Origin: Streptomyces sp. NRRL B-1140
Lineage (GTDB): Bacteria > Actinomycetota > Actinomycetes > Streptomycetales > Streptomycetaceae
Direction: 5' to 3'
DNA: 59,950 nt
NCBI RefSeq assembly: GCF_001280065.1
Contig: NZ_LGEA01000109.1
Coordinates: forward strand, 1-59,950
Part shown: piece after piece, positions 22,784 to 32,070 of the stretch
How the letters are laid out: every line of letters begins with the position of its first letter
Numbering within the stretch: the stretch's first letter is position 1
Notes under the pieces: generated by a model
The model's database searches: none
What the model was told of the DNA's origin: nothing
Seen by the model: the letters and a program-made list of their open reading frames with translations, nothing else
Translations under genes and position numbers: made by a program

Positions 22784-24955
22784 TCAGGCCGGGATCAGGT
22801 CGCGCAGATTTTCGGGGGTGATGATCCGGGAGTCCGGGTGCAGCCCCTCGGGACGTTCGAGACCGATGTATGTCACGGGCTCCTCCGGGACCGGCCCGCC
22901 GTCCCACAGATCCACGACCGCGGTGTCACGGGACATCAGGTCGATCAGGTATCCGATCGTCAGCTGCTCGCGCTCCACGAGGGCGCGCACCACCTTGGAC
23001 ACCGACACCTGGTTCTCCTCCACCCGGTTCGCCACCGAGATGCCCTTCAGGTACAGGTGGAGCCACTTCGCACGCCATGTGCCGTCGTCCCCGCGCCGGA
23101 AGACCAGCGGCAGTGCCACCCGGCCGGCCCCGCGCAGGTCCGACTTCATCCGCACCGTGCGCGCCTCGAACGGACGGCCCTTCTGCTCGCCGTCGCGCAG
23201 CATGAACCCGAAGAACGACTCCTCTGCCTCCTCGAAGCCTTCGCCCGCGTAGATGTTGACCTGCGGAACGATGTACGTGCTGCGCACCCGGCCCAGGGAC
23301 AGGTCGATGAACTCCGAGGCCCCGTCGGGCGCCTCGGTGACATCGCCCGAGTGCCGGCCCCCGACGGATTTGAGGGACGTGTAGGAGAGCCAGGAGTCGG
23401 TGCTGTAGTCGCGGTGCAGGAGCAGGGCCGACAGGTCGTAGTCGGTGCGGACCTCCGTCTGCTTCCAGTACACGAAGAAGCGCAGCAGCTCGCCCTCGAC
23501 CCGCGAGGAAGAACCCCGCGGCAGTACGCCGAACCCGCCCGTGGTCGCCCTGCCGCTGAGCGGGAGCGCCACGTCGAGGACCTCGGGGTCGAGCAGCAGC
23601 CGGCCCGGTGCCGGGAGCCGGCGGCGCATCTCGGCGTCGAGGACGGCGATCAGACGGTCGCGCTCCGCGGCGGGTACCGGGGGCCGGCCGTCGGGGGTCA
23701 CCCAGGCGCGGCCCCGGCGGTTGAGAAAGATGCGGGGCGCGTCGGTCTCCCGCTCCCGGTTGTGGAAGTGCTCACGGACCGAGAGGACGACCCGGCCGGA
23801 GACCTTGGGGGCTGCCTCGACCGCGGCGGCCACCACCGCGTCCCGTTCCTCCTGGCCGGCGGCGATGCGCAGCAGGAGGTCCAGGGCGCGGAACAGCTTG
23901 CCGGGAGCGGACTTCAGCAGCTGCACCGCACCGGTGACGTCGTACGCGTCGAGCAGCTTCTCGACGCGGCTGTCGAAGGTCCGTGCCTCCTTCTCGCCCC
24001 GTGCCACGGCGAACACGTCGGCGGCGTGCGGCCAGCGCGGGTACTCGTGCGGATGGAGACGCTCGCCGAGGCGCTTGAAGGGCTCCCGGTGGGCGTGCAC
24101 GTCGGCGAGTTTCGCCGGGTTGGCCGCGACCACCGCGTCGAGGCCCGCGAGCAGGTGCCGGCGGACCGGCCGCGGCAGCGTGCGGAACCGGGTCGGCTCC
24201 TGGAGCGTGACGTCGCCGCCCGACAGGGCGCAGGCCAGACGCAGCACGTCGGTGACGGTGTCCAGCAGGAGGCCGGCGCCGACGCCGAGGCGGGCCTCGT
24301 TGACGACCGCCCGGTTCTCCCGGACGGGGATCGACTGCGGCTGGGGGCCGTCGGCGCAGCGTTCGGCGAGAGCCCTGAGGTCGCGCAGGTGCTCCTCGCC
24401 CAGGGGCGTCGTGCTGCCCGCCAGGGCCAGGTAGAGGTCCGTCAGTTCGGCGTCCAGGTCCCGGCCGAGGTGCAGGACGGTCACCCGGTCACCCGCCGAG
24501 GCGATCAGCTCGTCGTGTGCGGCGAGCATCTCCTCGTAGGTGTGCTGGTAGCGGCCGTACGTGGGGAGGCTGAGCAGGTTCAGGACTCCCTGCTTCAGCT
24601 GCGCCGGCACGTTCTCGCGCGAGGTGTCGTCGGCGAGCGCCTTCGTCACGCACCGCATCCAGAACTCTTCGGTGTCCGGCACGTTCGCGGGGAAGTCGAT
24701 GAAGTAGGAGTTGTGCCGGACGTGGTCGCCCACCATCTCGCTCACGGTGGCCAGCGTTCGCCGGGCGGTGTGCACGACCGCGGCCTCGGACAGCCCGGAC
24801 AGCCGCTCCAGGAGCTCGGCGGAGAGCTTGAAGCCCACAGAGGTCAGGGCCGCGTCGAACTGCCGGGCGGCGGTGGCGCCTTCCCCCGCGGATCCCTTGG
24901 GGGAGGGCAAGCGATGGGTGTGCCGGATGACCAGCGATTCGAAACTGTGCGCCAT
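22784..24955 (-). CDS. Large protein with C-terminal TerD-like domain
   Basis: A 723-residue cytoplasmic protein without membrane segments. The first 500 residues are largely helical and Leu/Arg/Glu-rich (for example LSAELLERLSGLSEAAVVHT, LRLACALSGGDVTLQEPTRF) with no motif that I can name. From about residue 500 the sequence turns to a TerD-type stress-protein fold: RFFVYWKQTEVRTDYDLSAL (the YDLS element of TerD), RSTYIVPQVNIYAGEGFEEA (the NVY element) and FFGFMLRDGE, ending near ITPENLRDLIPA. TerD domains bind calcium and belong to the tellurite and phage-resistance ter network. ATG at 24955 is preferred over the GTG at 24991 though neither has a good ribosome site; a leaderless message is possible. 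No other ter genes are adjacent. Confidence 0.55.
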   Translation of the reverse strand: MAHSFESLVIRHTHRLPSPKGSAGEGATAARQFDAALTSVGFKLSAELLERLSGLSEAAVVHTARRTLATVSEMVGDHVRHNSYFIDFPANVPDTEEFWMRCVTKALADDTSRENVPAQLKQGVLNLLSLPTYGRYQHTYEEMLAAHDELIASAGDRVTVLHLGRDLDAELTDLYLALAGSTTPLGEEHLRDLRALAERCADGPQPQSIPVRENRAVVNEARLGVGAGLLLDTVTDVLRLACALSGGDVTLQEPTRFRTLPRPVRRHLLAGLDAVVAANPAKLADVHAHREPFKRLGERLHPHEYPRWPHAADVFAVARGEKEARTFDSRVEKLLDAYDVTGAVQLLKSAPGKLFRALDLLLRIAAGQEERDAVVAAAVEAAPKVSGRVVLSVREHFHNRERETDAPRIFLNRRGRAWVTPDGRPPVPAAERDRLIAVLDAEMRRRLPAPGRLLLDPEVLDVALPLSGRATTGGFGVLPRGSSSRVEGELLRFFVYWKQTEVRTDYDLSALLLHRDYSTDSWLSYTSLKSVGGRHSGDVTEAPDGASEFIDLSLGRVRSTYIVPQVNIYAGEGFEEAEESFFGFMLRDGEQKGRPFEARTVRMKSDLRGAGRVALPLVFRRGDDGTWRAKWLHLYLKGISVANRVEENQVSVSKVVRALVEREQLTIGYLIDLMSRDTAVVDLWDGGPVPEEPVTYIGLERPEGLHPDSRIITPENLRDLIPA

Positions 24956-25054
24956 TCGGGGATGATCGCAGAGGTGCGCGAGGCGACGCACAGGAGTTTT
25001 TCGCGCGACGCCGTGCCCCGGGGCATCCGGCGCGCGGGCTCCGGCCGACGCCCG

Positions 25055-25357
25055 TCAGGGACGCGTGGCCAGTGGGTCGAGGAACGTCAGTACGGAGGCG
25101 TCCTCCTCGATCAGCGGGGTGAGGGCGGCGTTGAACGGGCCGCCGTACGGGGCGTTCAGGTGTGCCTGGAAGGCGTCCTCGTCCCGGTACACCTCGAAGA
25201 TCCAGTAGGCACGGGGGTGGGCCGCCTTGGTGTAGACGTCGAAGGCCAGGTTGCCTTCCTCCTCGCGCACCTTCAGGGCGTACTCCTGGATGAGGCGGGT
25301 GACCTCGTCCTCCGCTCCCTCGCGGGCGGTGAACTCGGCGAGCAGGGTTTTCGTCAT
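25055..25357 (-). CDS. Antibiotic biosynthesis monooxygenase (ABM) fold protein
   Basis: A 100-residue dimeric ferredoxin-like-fold protein. MTKTLLAEFTAREGAEDEVT and the FDVYTKAAHPRAYWIFEVYR core with the downstream AFQAHLNAPYG are typical of the YgiN/quinol-monooxygenase-like family. It may oxidise a quinol or aldehyde without cofactor, or be non-enzymatic. It follows the sugar kinase by 44 bp on the same strand and is probably co-transcribed, so it falls under the fructan operator. Its metabolic link to fructose is unclear. Confidence 0.85.
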   Translation of the reverse strand: MTKTLLAEFTAREGAEDEVTRLIQEYALKVREEEGNLAFDVYTKAAHPRAYWIFEVYRDEDAFQAHLNAPYGGPFNAALTPLIEEDASVLTFLDPLATRP

Positions 25358-25401
25358 GGTCTTCCGTCCTTGTCCGGGGGTCTCCGGGGGTGTCCGGGGG
25401 T

Positions 25402-26388
25402 TCAGTGGGTGGAGTCGAGGTGCCGGACCGCGGGGGCGTCCGTCGTGAGCGGCCCCAGCCGGTCCTGCCAGGGCGGGTTCGGGCCGGCGACCGAGCAGGT
25501 CAGGGCGGCCACCTTCACGGCGAACAGGCAGGCGGCTTCGACGTCGGCGAGGCGCAGGTCCGTCAGTCTGCCGCCGAGGAGTCCGTGGGTGCCGAGGTGA
25601 TGCAGCAGGCCCGCGGTGAAGGAGTCCCCGGCACCTACCGTGTCGACGACCGGCGTCGACACCGCCGGCACCCGCACGCGTTCCCCGTCGAGCGAGGCCA
25701 GGACTCCTTCGGCGCCGCGCGTGATCACGACGAGCCGTGCCCCTGCCGCGTGCCAGGTGTCGCACGCCTGCTCGGGCGGTGTTCCGGGCAGCAGGAGGTC
25801 CAGGTCGTCCTCGCTCAGCCGCAGCACGTCGGCGAGGCCGCACCAGTGCGCGAGCCGGGCGCGGTAGACCTCGGGGTGTACCAGGAGCGGGCGGACGTTG
25901 GGGTCGATGCTGATCGTGGTCCGCGGTGCGGCCGCTGCCAGGAAGTCCTCCACCACCGCCGCCCCCGGGTCCCTGACCAGGGCCAGGGACCCGGTGTGCA
26001 GGCAGGCGGTGCCGGTCAGGTCCACCCCGGCCAGCTCCGCGCTCGTCCACTGCCAGTCGGCCGTGGCCTGGGCGTGGAAGGAGAACGCGGCCTGGCCCCG
26101 GTCGTCCAGCTCGGCGACGGCGAGCGTGCTGGGCTCGGCGGCCCGCACGGTGTGCGAGAGGTCCACGCCGGAGGCCGCGAGGTGGGACCGGAAGAGGCGG
26201 CCGAACACGTCGTCGGACAGCCGCGCGAGGAAGCGGGCCGGGGTGCCGAGCCTGGCCAGGGCCACCGCCGTGTTGGCCGGTCCGCCGCCCGGCAGGACGC
26301 GCAGGGCGAGTTCGCCCCCGGCGGGCGCGGGTTCCGTGAACGCGTCGGCGACGCATTCTCCGAGGACGGTGATCTGGGGCGGGCTCAT
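25402..26388 (-). CDS. PfkB family carbohydrate kinase, probable fructokinase
   Basis: A 328-residue ribokinase-like enzyme. It has GGGPANTAVALARLG (PfkB signature 1, substrate side) and DTVGAGDSFTAGLLHHLG (signature 2 with the catalytic Asp and anion hole), plus ITVLGECVADAFTE at the start. agaagagcag precedes the ATG at 26388. It is divergent from a fructose-type ABC importer with a shared operator between them, so the natural reading is phosphorylation of imported fructose; ribose or a related sugar cannot be excluded from sequence alone. Length normal. Confidence 0.9.
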   Translation of the reverse strand: MSPPQITVLGECVADAFTEPAPAGGELALRVLPGGGPANTAVALARLGTPARFLARLSDDVFGRLFRSHLAASGVDLSHTVRAAEPSTLAVAELDDRGQAAFSFHAQATADWQWTSAELAGVDLTGTACLHTGSLALVRDPGAAVVEDFLAAAAPRTTISIDPNVRPLLVHPEVYRARLAHWCGLADVLRLSEDDLDLLLPGTPPEQACDTWHAAGARLVVITRGAEGVLASLDGERVRVPAVSTPVVDTVGAGDSFTAGLLHHLGTHGLLGGRLTDLRLADVEAACLFAVKVAALTCSVAGPNPPWQDRLGPLTTDAPAVRHLDSTH

Positions 26389-26552
26389 GGGCTGCTCTTC
26401 TCTGAGGTGCGCACGGAGCGGAAACGGGCATGACCCGGGCATGCCGAGCGGCGGCTTCGGGACGGGCGGCCGCCGTGGGGCGTTGCCGATTTGTGACGAG
26501 TGCAAGGCATTGACGTTGCCGGTGAGCGGAGTCCATCATCCTCGCCAAGCAG

Positions 26553-26582
26553 TGTCAACGATGACATCAGTCATCGTTGACA
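26553..26582. promoter_or_regulatory. LacI-type operator between the sugar kinase and the ABC importer
   Basis: A perfect 13-bp inverted repeat, TGTCAACGATGAC (26553-26565) and GTCATCGTTGACA (26570-26582), separated by atca. It lies in the 252-bp gap between divergent start codons at 26388 and 26641, nearer the importer. It is built from the same half-site as the operators at 18981-19010 in front of the GH32 gene. Confidence 0.85.
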
Positions 26583-26640
26583 TCGCGGGACGGCAGGCCT
26601 CCCTGCCGGCCACCCGCCCGACATCCCGCTGGAGCCGTTC

Positions 26641-27657
26641 ATGTCACGCACCTCTCGTCTCCCCTCCTCCCTGCTCCGAGTCGCCGCGTGCACGGGCATC
26701 GCGGCCCTCACCCTGACAGCCTGTGGATCCGGATCGGGTTCGGGCAGCGCGAGCACCGGCTCGGGCGAGGTCAAGGTCGGCCTGATCACCAAGACGGACA
26801 CCAACCCGTTCTTCGTCAAGATGAAGGAGGGCGCGGAGAAGTCCGCGAAGGCCGAGGGCGTCAAGCTCATGACCGCGGCCGGCAAGTTCGACGGTGACAA
26901 CGCGGGGCAGGTCACCGCGATCGAGAACATGGTCGCCGCCGGTGTGAAGGGGATCCTGATCACCCCGAGCGACTCCAAGGCGATCGTGCCCGCGATCGAG
27001 AAGGCCAAGGCCAAGGGCGTCCTGGTCATCGCCCTGGACACCCCGACCGAGCCGCAGAGCGCGGTCGACGCCCTCTTCGCCACCGACAACCTCAAGGCCG
27101 GCGAGCTGATCGGCGAGTACGCCAAGGCCGCGATGAAGGGGAAGAAGGCGAAGATAGCCGCCCTCGACCTGGCGCCGGGTGTGTCCGTCGGCGTCCAGCG
27201 CCACAACGGTTTCCTCAAGGGCTTCGGCGCCACCGACAAGGACGTCGCCTGTGCCCAGGACACCGGCGGCGACCAGTCCAAGGGCCAGACGGCGATGGAG
27301 AACTGCCTCCAGAAGGAACCCGGCATCAACGTCGTCTACACCATCAACGAGCCCGCCGCGCTGGGCGCGTACACCGCGCTCAAGGCCAAGGGCCGGGAGA
27401 AGGACGTCCTGATCGTCTCCGTCGACGGCGGCTGCACCGGCACCAAGGCCGTCAAGGACGGCAAGATCGCCGCGACCTCGCAGCAGTACCCGCTGAAGAT
27501 GGCCGCCGAGGGCGTCAAGGCCGTCGTGACGTACGCCAAGGACGGCAAGAAGGCGTCGGGTTACACCGACACCGGGGTCACCCTGATCACCGACAAGGCG
27601 CAGGACGGGGTCGCTTCCAAGGACACCGCCTACGGCCTGGACAACTGCTGGGGCTGA
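26641..27657 (+). CDS. Sugar ABC transporter substrate-binding lipoprotein (fructose/ribose type)
   Basis: A 338-residue periplasmic-binding-protein-like lipoprotein. The signal ends in the lipobox LTACGSG with the lipid-bearing Cys near residue 28, then a Gly/Ser linker. The mature part is a type-1 binding fold: [66 protein letters not shown] and [18 protein letters not shown]. These match the fructose-binding FrcB and ribose-binding RbsB families. It starts an importer operon with the permease 137 bp downstream. Fructose is the best guess given the GH32, GH68 and kinase neighbours. Confidence 0.9.
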   Translation: MSRTSRLPSSLLRVAACTGIAALTLTACGSGSGSGSASTGSGEVKVGLITKTDTNPFFVKMKEGAEKSAKAEGVKLMTAAGKFDGDNAGQVTAIENMVAAGVKGILITPSDSKAIVPAIEKAKAKGVLVIALDTPTEPQSAVDALFATDNLKAGELIGEYAKAAMKGKKAKIAALDLAPGVSVGVQRHNGFLKGFGATDKDVACAQDTGGDQSKGQTAMENCLQKEPGINVVYTINEPAALGAYTALKAKGREKDVLIVSVDGGCTGTKAVKDGKIAATSQQYPLKMAAEGVKAVVTYAKDGKKASGYTDTGVTLITDKAQDGVASKDTAYGLDNCWG

Positions 27658-27794
27658 GCCGCCGGCTCCTGCCACCGTTCGACACCCCTCGGCGGGGCGG
27701 CCGGCCCCTCCTCCCCAACGGGACGGCCGCCTCCTCGTCCTCCTGCCTCCCGCAAGGGACGGACAAGGACTTCTGTCTTCGACAAGGACCTCGC

Positions 27795-28808
27795 ATGACT
27801 GCCACGTCCACGCCACCCTCCACGTCCACGCCGTACTCCGACCTCAAAGCGCCGACCACGGTCCGCAGGGTGCTCACCCAGCCGACCACCGGCCCGCTGA
27901 TCGCGCTCCTGCTGGCCTGTGTCTTCTTCTCCGTCTCGACCGACCAGTTCCTCACCGGGGGGAACTTCTCGCTGATCGTCCAGCAGGTCATGGTCGTCGG
28001 CACGCTGGCCATCGGCCAGACGCTCATCATCCTCACCGCGGGCATCGACCTGTCCTGCGGAGCGGTGATGGCGTTCGGCAGCATCGTGATCGCGAAGATG
28101 GCCGCCGAGGGCAGCCTGCCGCCGCTCGCCGCGATCGCGCTGGGCCTGGTCGTCTGCGGCGGCTTCGGCATGCTCAACGGGGCGCTCGTGCAGAAGATCC
28201 CGCTGCCGCCGTTCATCGTCACCCTCGGCATGCTCAACGTGGCGTTCGCGCTGACGCACATCTACTCCGAGGAGCAGACGGTCAGCAACCTGCCCGGCCC
28301 GCTGACGGCCCTCGGGCAGACCTTCCCGCTCGGCAAGACCGACATCACCTACGGCTCGCTGGTCACCATCGCCCTGTTCCTCCTCCTCGCCTACGCGCTG
28401 AGCAGCACCGGCTGGGGCCGGCACGTCTACGCGCTGGGCAACAGCCCGGAGGCGGCGCGGCTGAACGGCATCCGCACCTCCCGGCTGACCATCGGCGTCT
28501 ACACCGTGGCCGGTCTCCTCTACGGCATCGCCGCCCTGCTGCTCATCTCCCGCACCGGAGTGGGCGATCCGCAGGCCGGGCAGACCGACAACCTCGACAG
28601 CATCACCGCCGTGGTGCTCGGCGGCACCAGCCTCTTCGGCGGACGCGGCTCGGTGCTGGGCACGTTCATCGGCGTCCTCATCGTCGGCGTCTTCCGCAAC
28701 GGGCTCCAGCTGATGGGCGTCGCCTCGATCTACCAGACGCTGATCACCGGCGTGCTGGTGATCCTCGCGGTGACCGTCGACCAGATCTCCCGGAGGAAGG
28801 CCCGATGA
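27795..28808 (+). CDS. Sugar ABC transporter permease (RbsC/FrcC type)
   Basis: A 337-residue permease with eight to ten membrane helices, such as FLTGGNFSLIVQQVMVVGTL, LAAIALGLVVCGGFGMLNGA and YTVAGLLYGIAALLLIS. The BPD_transp_2 landmarks are GIDLSCGAVMAFGSIV, ALGNSPEAARLNGI (the cytoplasmic coupling loop) and VVLGGTSLFGGRGSVLGTFIGV. Its stop overlaps the ATPase start in an ATGA. caaggacctcgc precedes the ATG at 27795. Confidence 0.92.
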   Translation: MTATSTPPSTSTPYSDLKAPTTVRRVLTQPTTGPLIALLLACVFFSVSTDQFLTGGNFSLIVQQVMVVGTLAIGQTLIILTAGIDLSCGAVMAFGSIVIAKMAAEGSLPPLAAIALGLVVCGGFGMLNGALVQKIPLPPFIVTLGMLNVAFALTHIYSEEQTVSNLPGPLTALGQTFPLGKTDITYGSLVTIALFLLLAYALSSTGWGRHVYALGNSPEAARLNGIRTSRLTIGVYTVAGLLYGIAALLLISRTGVGDPQAGQTDNLDSITAVVLGGTSLFGGRGSVLGTFIGVLIVGVFRNGLQLMGVASIYQTLITGVLVILAVTVDQISRRKAR

Positions 28809-29641
28809 CCACGACCACCACCGAGACCCCCGTGCTGCAGGCCCGCGGTCTCGTCAAGCGCTACGGCCAGGTCACCGCCATCGACGGCGCCGACTTCGAC
28901 CTGATGCCCGGTGAGGTCCTCGCCGTCATCGGCGACAACGGCGCGGGCAAGACCAGCCTCATCAAGGCCCTCACCGGCGCGGTGGTGCCGGACGAGGGGG
29001 AGATCCGCCTGAACGGCGAGCCGATCCAGTTCTCCGGCCCGCAGAGCGCACGCGCCCACGGCATCGAGACGGTGTACCAGGACCTCGCCGTGGCGGCGTC
29101 CATGGACATCGCCTCGAACATGTTCCTCGGCCGCGAGCTGCGCCGCCCGGGCGTCCTCGGCACCGCCTTCCGCATGCTCGACAAGAAGCGCATGCGCCAG
29201 GAGGCCGCCGAACACATGGCGGACCTGAAGATCGGTCTGCGCTCGCTGACCCAGGCCGTCGAGACCCTTTCCGGCGGACAGCGGCAGGCCGTCGCGGTGG
29301 CCCGCGCGGTCGCCTGGGCCCGCAGCGTCGTCGTCATGGACGAACCGACCGCCGCCCTCGGCGTCAAGGAGTCCGGCCAGGTCCTCGACCTGATCCGCCG
29401 GGTCCGCGACAGGGGCATGCCGGTCGTCCTGATCAGCCACAACATGCCGCACGTCTTCGAGATCGCCGACCGGATCCACGTCCACCGGCTGGGCCGGCGC
29501 GCCGCCGTGATCAAGCCGTCCGACTACTCCATGGCGGAGGTCGTGGCCATCATGACGGGCGCGCTCACCGTCGACGAGGCCGGAGATACTGTCGTAGCGG
29601 ATTCCGAGGCCGCGAAGGCCGCCGGAGTACAGGCCACCTGA
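28805..29641 (+). CDS. Sugar ABC transporter ATP-binding protein (single ABC domain)
   Basis: A 278-residue ATPase. Walker A is GDNGAGKTSL (about residues 44-53), the signature is TLSGGQRQAVAVARA, Walker B is VVVMDEPTAALG, and the switch His is in VLISHNMPHV. Only one ABC domain is present, as in FrcA-like systems, whereas RbsA and XylG have two. The ATG overlaps the permease stop (ATGA), so it completes a binding protein-permease-ATPase operon. Confidence 0.93.
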   Translation: MTTTTTETPVLQARGLVKRYGQVTAIDGADFDLMPGEVLAVIGDNGAGKTSLIKALTGAVVPDEGEIRLNGEPIQFSGPQSARAHGIETVYQDLAVAASMDIASNMFLGRELRRPGVLGTAFRMLDKKRMRQEAAEHMADLKIGLRSLTQAVETLSGGQRQAVAVARAVAWARSVVVMDEPTAALGVKESGQVLDLIRRVRDRGMPVVLISHNMPHVFEIADRIHVHRLGRRAAVIKPSDYSMAEVVAIMTGALTVDEAGDTVVADSEAAKAAGVQAT

Positions 29642-29717
29642 CAGCGCAACCCGCTCCCGCACGTTCCGGCCGAGGCCGCGGCCCGGAACCGGGAGCATCC
29701 AGGAGACGGTTTACTCC

Positions 29718-30731
29718 ATGGCAGCGAGCCGCAGACCCACCCTGGCCGATGTCGCCAGAGAGGTGGGTGTCAGCGCCAAGACGGTCTCCCGGGTCCTCAA
29801 CGAGGACGGGCCCGTCTCGGCCCGGACGCGGGAGCAGGTACTGGCCGCGGTGGCCGAGTTGGGTTTCCAGCCCAATCTCATGGCCCGCAACATCCGCGTC
29901 GGCGGTCCCGACACGACCATAGGGCTTGTCATCCCCGACCTGGGCAACCCCTTCTTCGGAGCGGTGGCCCGCGGGATCGAGGACACGGTCCGGGACCGCG
30001 GACTGACGCTGCTCATGGGCTCGTCCGCGGACGACCCCGAGCGCGAACGCGCCCTGACGGCCCAGTTCCTCGCCCGGCGCGTCAGCATCCTGATCGTCGT
30101 GCCGTCCGTCGGCGCCGACCACTCCGACCTCAAGTCGCACCGTACGGCGGGCCTGCCGGTCGTCTTCCTCGACCGGCCGGGGGTCGGCCTGTCCACGGAC
30201 AGCGTCGTCAGCTCCAACCGTGCGGGAGCCCAGGAGGGCGTGGCCCACCTGATCGCCCACGGGCACCGCCGCATCGGGTTCGTCGGCGACCTGCCCGTCA
30301 AGCTGTACACCCGCCGCGAACGGCACGCCGGATACCGGGCCGCCCTGCGGGAAGCCGACATCCCCTACGACCGTGCGCTGGTCGTCAGCGCGCACGACCA
30401 GCAGGGGGCGGAGGCGGTGACGGCGCGGCTCCTCGATCTGCCCGATCCCCCCACGGCCCTGTTCGCCGGGAACAACATCATGGCGCTCGGCATCGTCGCC
30501 GAACTCGCCCGCAGCAAACGCAAGCACGTGGCGGTCGTGGCCTTCGACGACGTGGCCCTCGCCGAAGCGCTGGAACCGGCCCTCACGGTCGTCGCCCAGT
30601 CCCCCGAGGACATCGGCCGCAGCGCCGCGACCACCGCGCTGGCCCGGCTCGACGGCGACCGCTCCCGGGCCCGCACGATCACCGTGCCCACCCGGCTGGT
30701 CGTCCGTGGGTCGGGGGAGCAACGCGTCTGA
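29718..30731 (+). CDS. LacI family regulator (likely fructan/fructose regulon)
   Basis: A 337-residue repressor. Its helix-turn-helix and hinge are PTLADVAREVGVSAKTVSRV followed by PNLMARNIRVGG; the ligand domain has TIGLVIPDLGNPFFGAVARG and ends with FDDVALAEALEP. It is 76 bp after the importer ATPase in the same direction, so is probably the last gene of that operon or has its own promoter. TGTCAWCGATGACA-type palindromes stand before the GH32 gene and the kinase/importer pair, and this protein is the natural candidate to bind them. Alternative: the second LacI gene just downstream. Confidence 0.9.
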   Translation: MAASRRPTLADVAREVGVSAKTVSRVLNEDGPVSARTREQVLAAVAELGFQPNLMARNIRVGGPDTTIGLVIPDLGNPFFGAVARGIEDTVRDRGLTLLMGSSADDPERERALTAQFLARRVSILIVVPSVGADHSDLKSHRTAGLPVVFLDRPGVGLSTDSVVSSNRAGAQEGVAHLIAHGHRRIGFVGDLPVKLYTRRERHAGYRAALREADIPYDRALVVSAHDQQGAEAVTARLLDLPDPPTALFAGNNIMALGIVAELARSKRKHVAVVAFDDVALAEALEPALTVVAQSPEDIGRSAATTALARLDGDRSRARTITVPTRLVVRGSGEQRV

Positions 30732-30873
30732 GGCGACGGTCGCCGACGGGCCGAAACGCCGCCCGCGAGCGGTGCGGCCCCGGACGGAAGAGCAGTTGAG
30801 GGGCCGGCCGGCACCGGGCGACCGGAAATGTGTGCAGGGCAGCTACTTCCGCGGGTTCGGGTACTGTACGGCC

Positions 30874-31887
30874 GTGGGAGAACGGGCGACCATCGGCGAT
30901 GTCGCGGCCCGGGCCGGGGTGGGCGTCGGCACGGTTTCGCGCGTCCTGAACGACAGCCGGAACGTCAGCGAGGACACCCGCGAGCGGGTGCTGCGGGTGA
31001 TCCGGGACCTGGACTACCGGCCCAACCGGCGCGCTCGCGCGCTGTCCACGGGACGCACCCAGAGCATCGCCGTCATCGCGCCCTTCGCCACCGAACCGTC
31101 CGTCGTCGAGCGGCTGCGCGGCATCTCGCACGTGCTGCACGGCAGCGACCACGACCTCACTCTGCTCGACGTGGCCTCGCCGGACCAGCGTGATCAGCAG
31201 TACCGGGCGGTGGCGGCCGGGGACCGCTTCGACGGGCTGCTGGCGATCTCGCTCGCGCCCACCGACGACGAAGCGGAGCAGCTGGCGCGGGCCGGTCTGC
31301 CCGCGGTGCTGCTGGACTGTGAGCACCCGGACCTGCCGCGCGTGGTGATCGACGACGTGCGCGGCGGCATGCTGGCGACGCGCCATCTGCTGCAACTCGG
31401 CCATCGCCGCATCGCGTTCATGGGCGACGTCGCCGACGATCGTTTCCGTTTCAGCGCGAGCGCCCGTCGGCGCGAGGGCTGCGAGCTGGCGCTCAAGGCG
31501 TACGGCCTGGCGCTGGAGGAGCGGTACGTCCGCGTCGGACCGCACGGCCGCGCGGTGGCGCACCGCCTCACCGACGAGTTGCTGGCCCTTCCGGAGCCCC
31601 CGAGCGCGATCGTCACCGCGTCCGACACCCGGGCGCTCGGGGTGATCGAAGCGGCGAGCTCGGCAGGCGTGCGAGTCCCCCGGGAGCTGTCCGTGGTCGG
31701 CTTCGACGACCTCGACGTGGCGGCCTACGTCGGGCTGACCACGGTACGCCAGCCCCTGCGCACCAGCGGCGGGATCGCCGCGCGTCTGCTGCTGGAACGC
31801 ATCGGCCGGCCCCTCGGCGAGCCCGTCGAGCAGAGGCTGGAACTGGAGCTCGTGCGCCGGCACACGACGGCCGCCGCCGGAGCCTGA
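30874..31887 (+). CDS. LacI family regulator (second copy, upstream of levansucrase)
   Basis: A 337-residue repressor from the GTG at 30874. The DNA-binding part is ATIGDVAARAGVGVGTVSRV followed by PNRRARALSTGRT; the effector domain has QSIAVIAPFATEPSVVERLR and a closing VGFDDLDVAAYVGLTTVRQP. The open frame extends upstream to 30706 but the fold starts just after this GTG. gtactgt at 30860-30866 could be a -10 for a leaderless message. It lies directly upstream of the levansucrase gene, and an inverted repeat in the 183-bp gap (31911-31948) is a plausible target, so it may govern levan synthesis separately. Confidence 0.88.
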   Translation: MGERATIGDVAARAGVGVGTVSRVLNDSRNVSEDTRERVLRVIRDLDYRPNRRARALSTGRTQSIAVIAPFATEPSVVERLRGISHVLHGSDHDLTLLDVASPDQRDQQYRAVAAGDRFDGLLAISLAPTDDEAEQLARAGLPAVLLDCEHPDLPRVVIDDVRGGMLATRHLLQLGHRRIAFMGDVADDRFRFSASARRREGCELALKAYGLALEERYVRVGPHGRAVAHRLTDELLALPEPPSAIVTASDTRALGVIEAASSAGVRVPRELSVVGFDDLDVAAYVGLTTVRQPLRTSGGIAARLLLERIGRPLGEPVEQRLELELVRRHTTAAAGA

Positions 31888-31910
31888 TCCGCACTGCGCG
31901 GAGGACGCTG

Positions 31911-31948
31911 GATCGGTTTCCATCAACTTCCATGGCGCGAAACCGATC
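31911..31948. promoter_or_regulatory. Inverted repeat between lacI-2 and levansucrase genes
   Basis: gatcggtttc (31911-31920) and gaaaccgatc (31939-31948) form a perfect 10-bp inverted repeat with an 18-base spacer. It may be an operator for the adjacent LacI protein or a terminator of its gene; the long spacer and the following promoter region favour the operator reading. Confidence 0.45.
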
Positions 31949-32070
31949 ACCGCTCGTACGTAAATCTTCACCTCACAAGTTCACCCTTTTCCCGCAAACC
32001 TGAGGTAGCGTCAGCGATGGAACCGGCTCCACAGCTTCCATTCGTTCCCTCTTCCCCCCAAGGGTGACGT

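Noticed and set aside
22838..25600. 920-codon plus-strand frame
   Set aside because: It runs through three minus-strand genes without any motif; composition is the complement of their coding bias.
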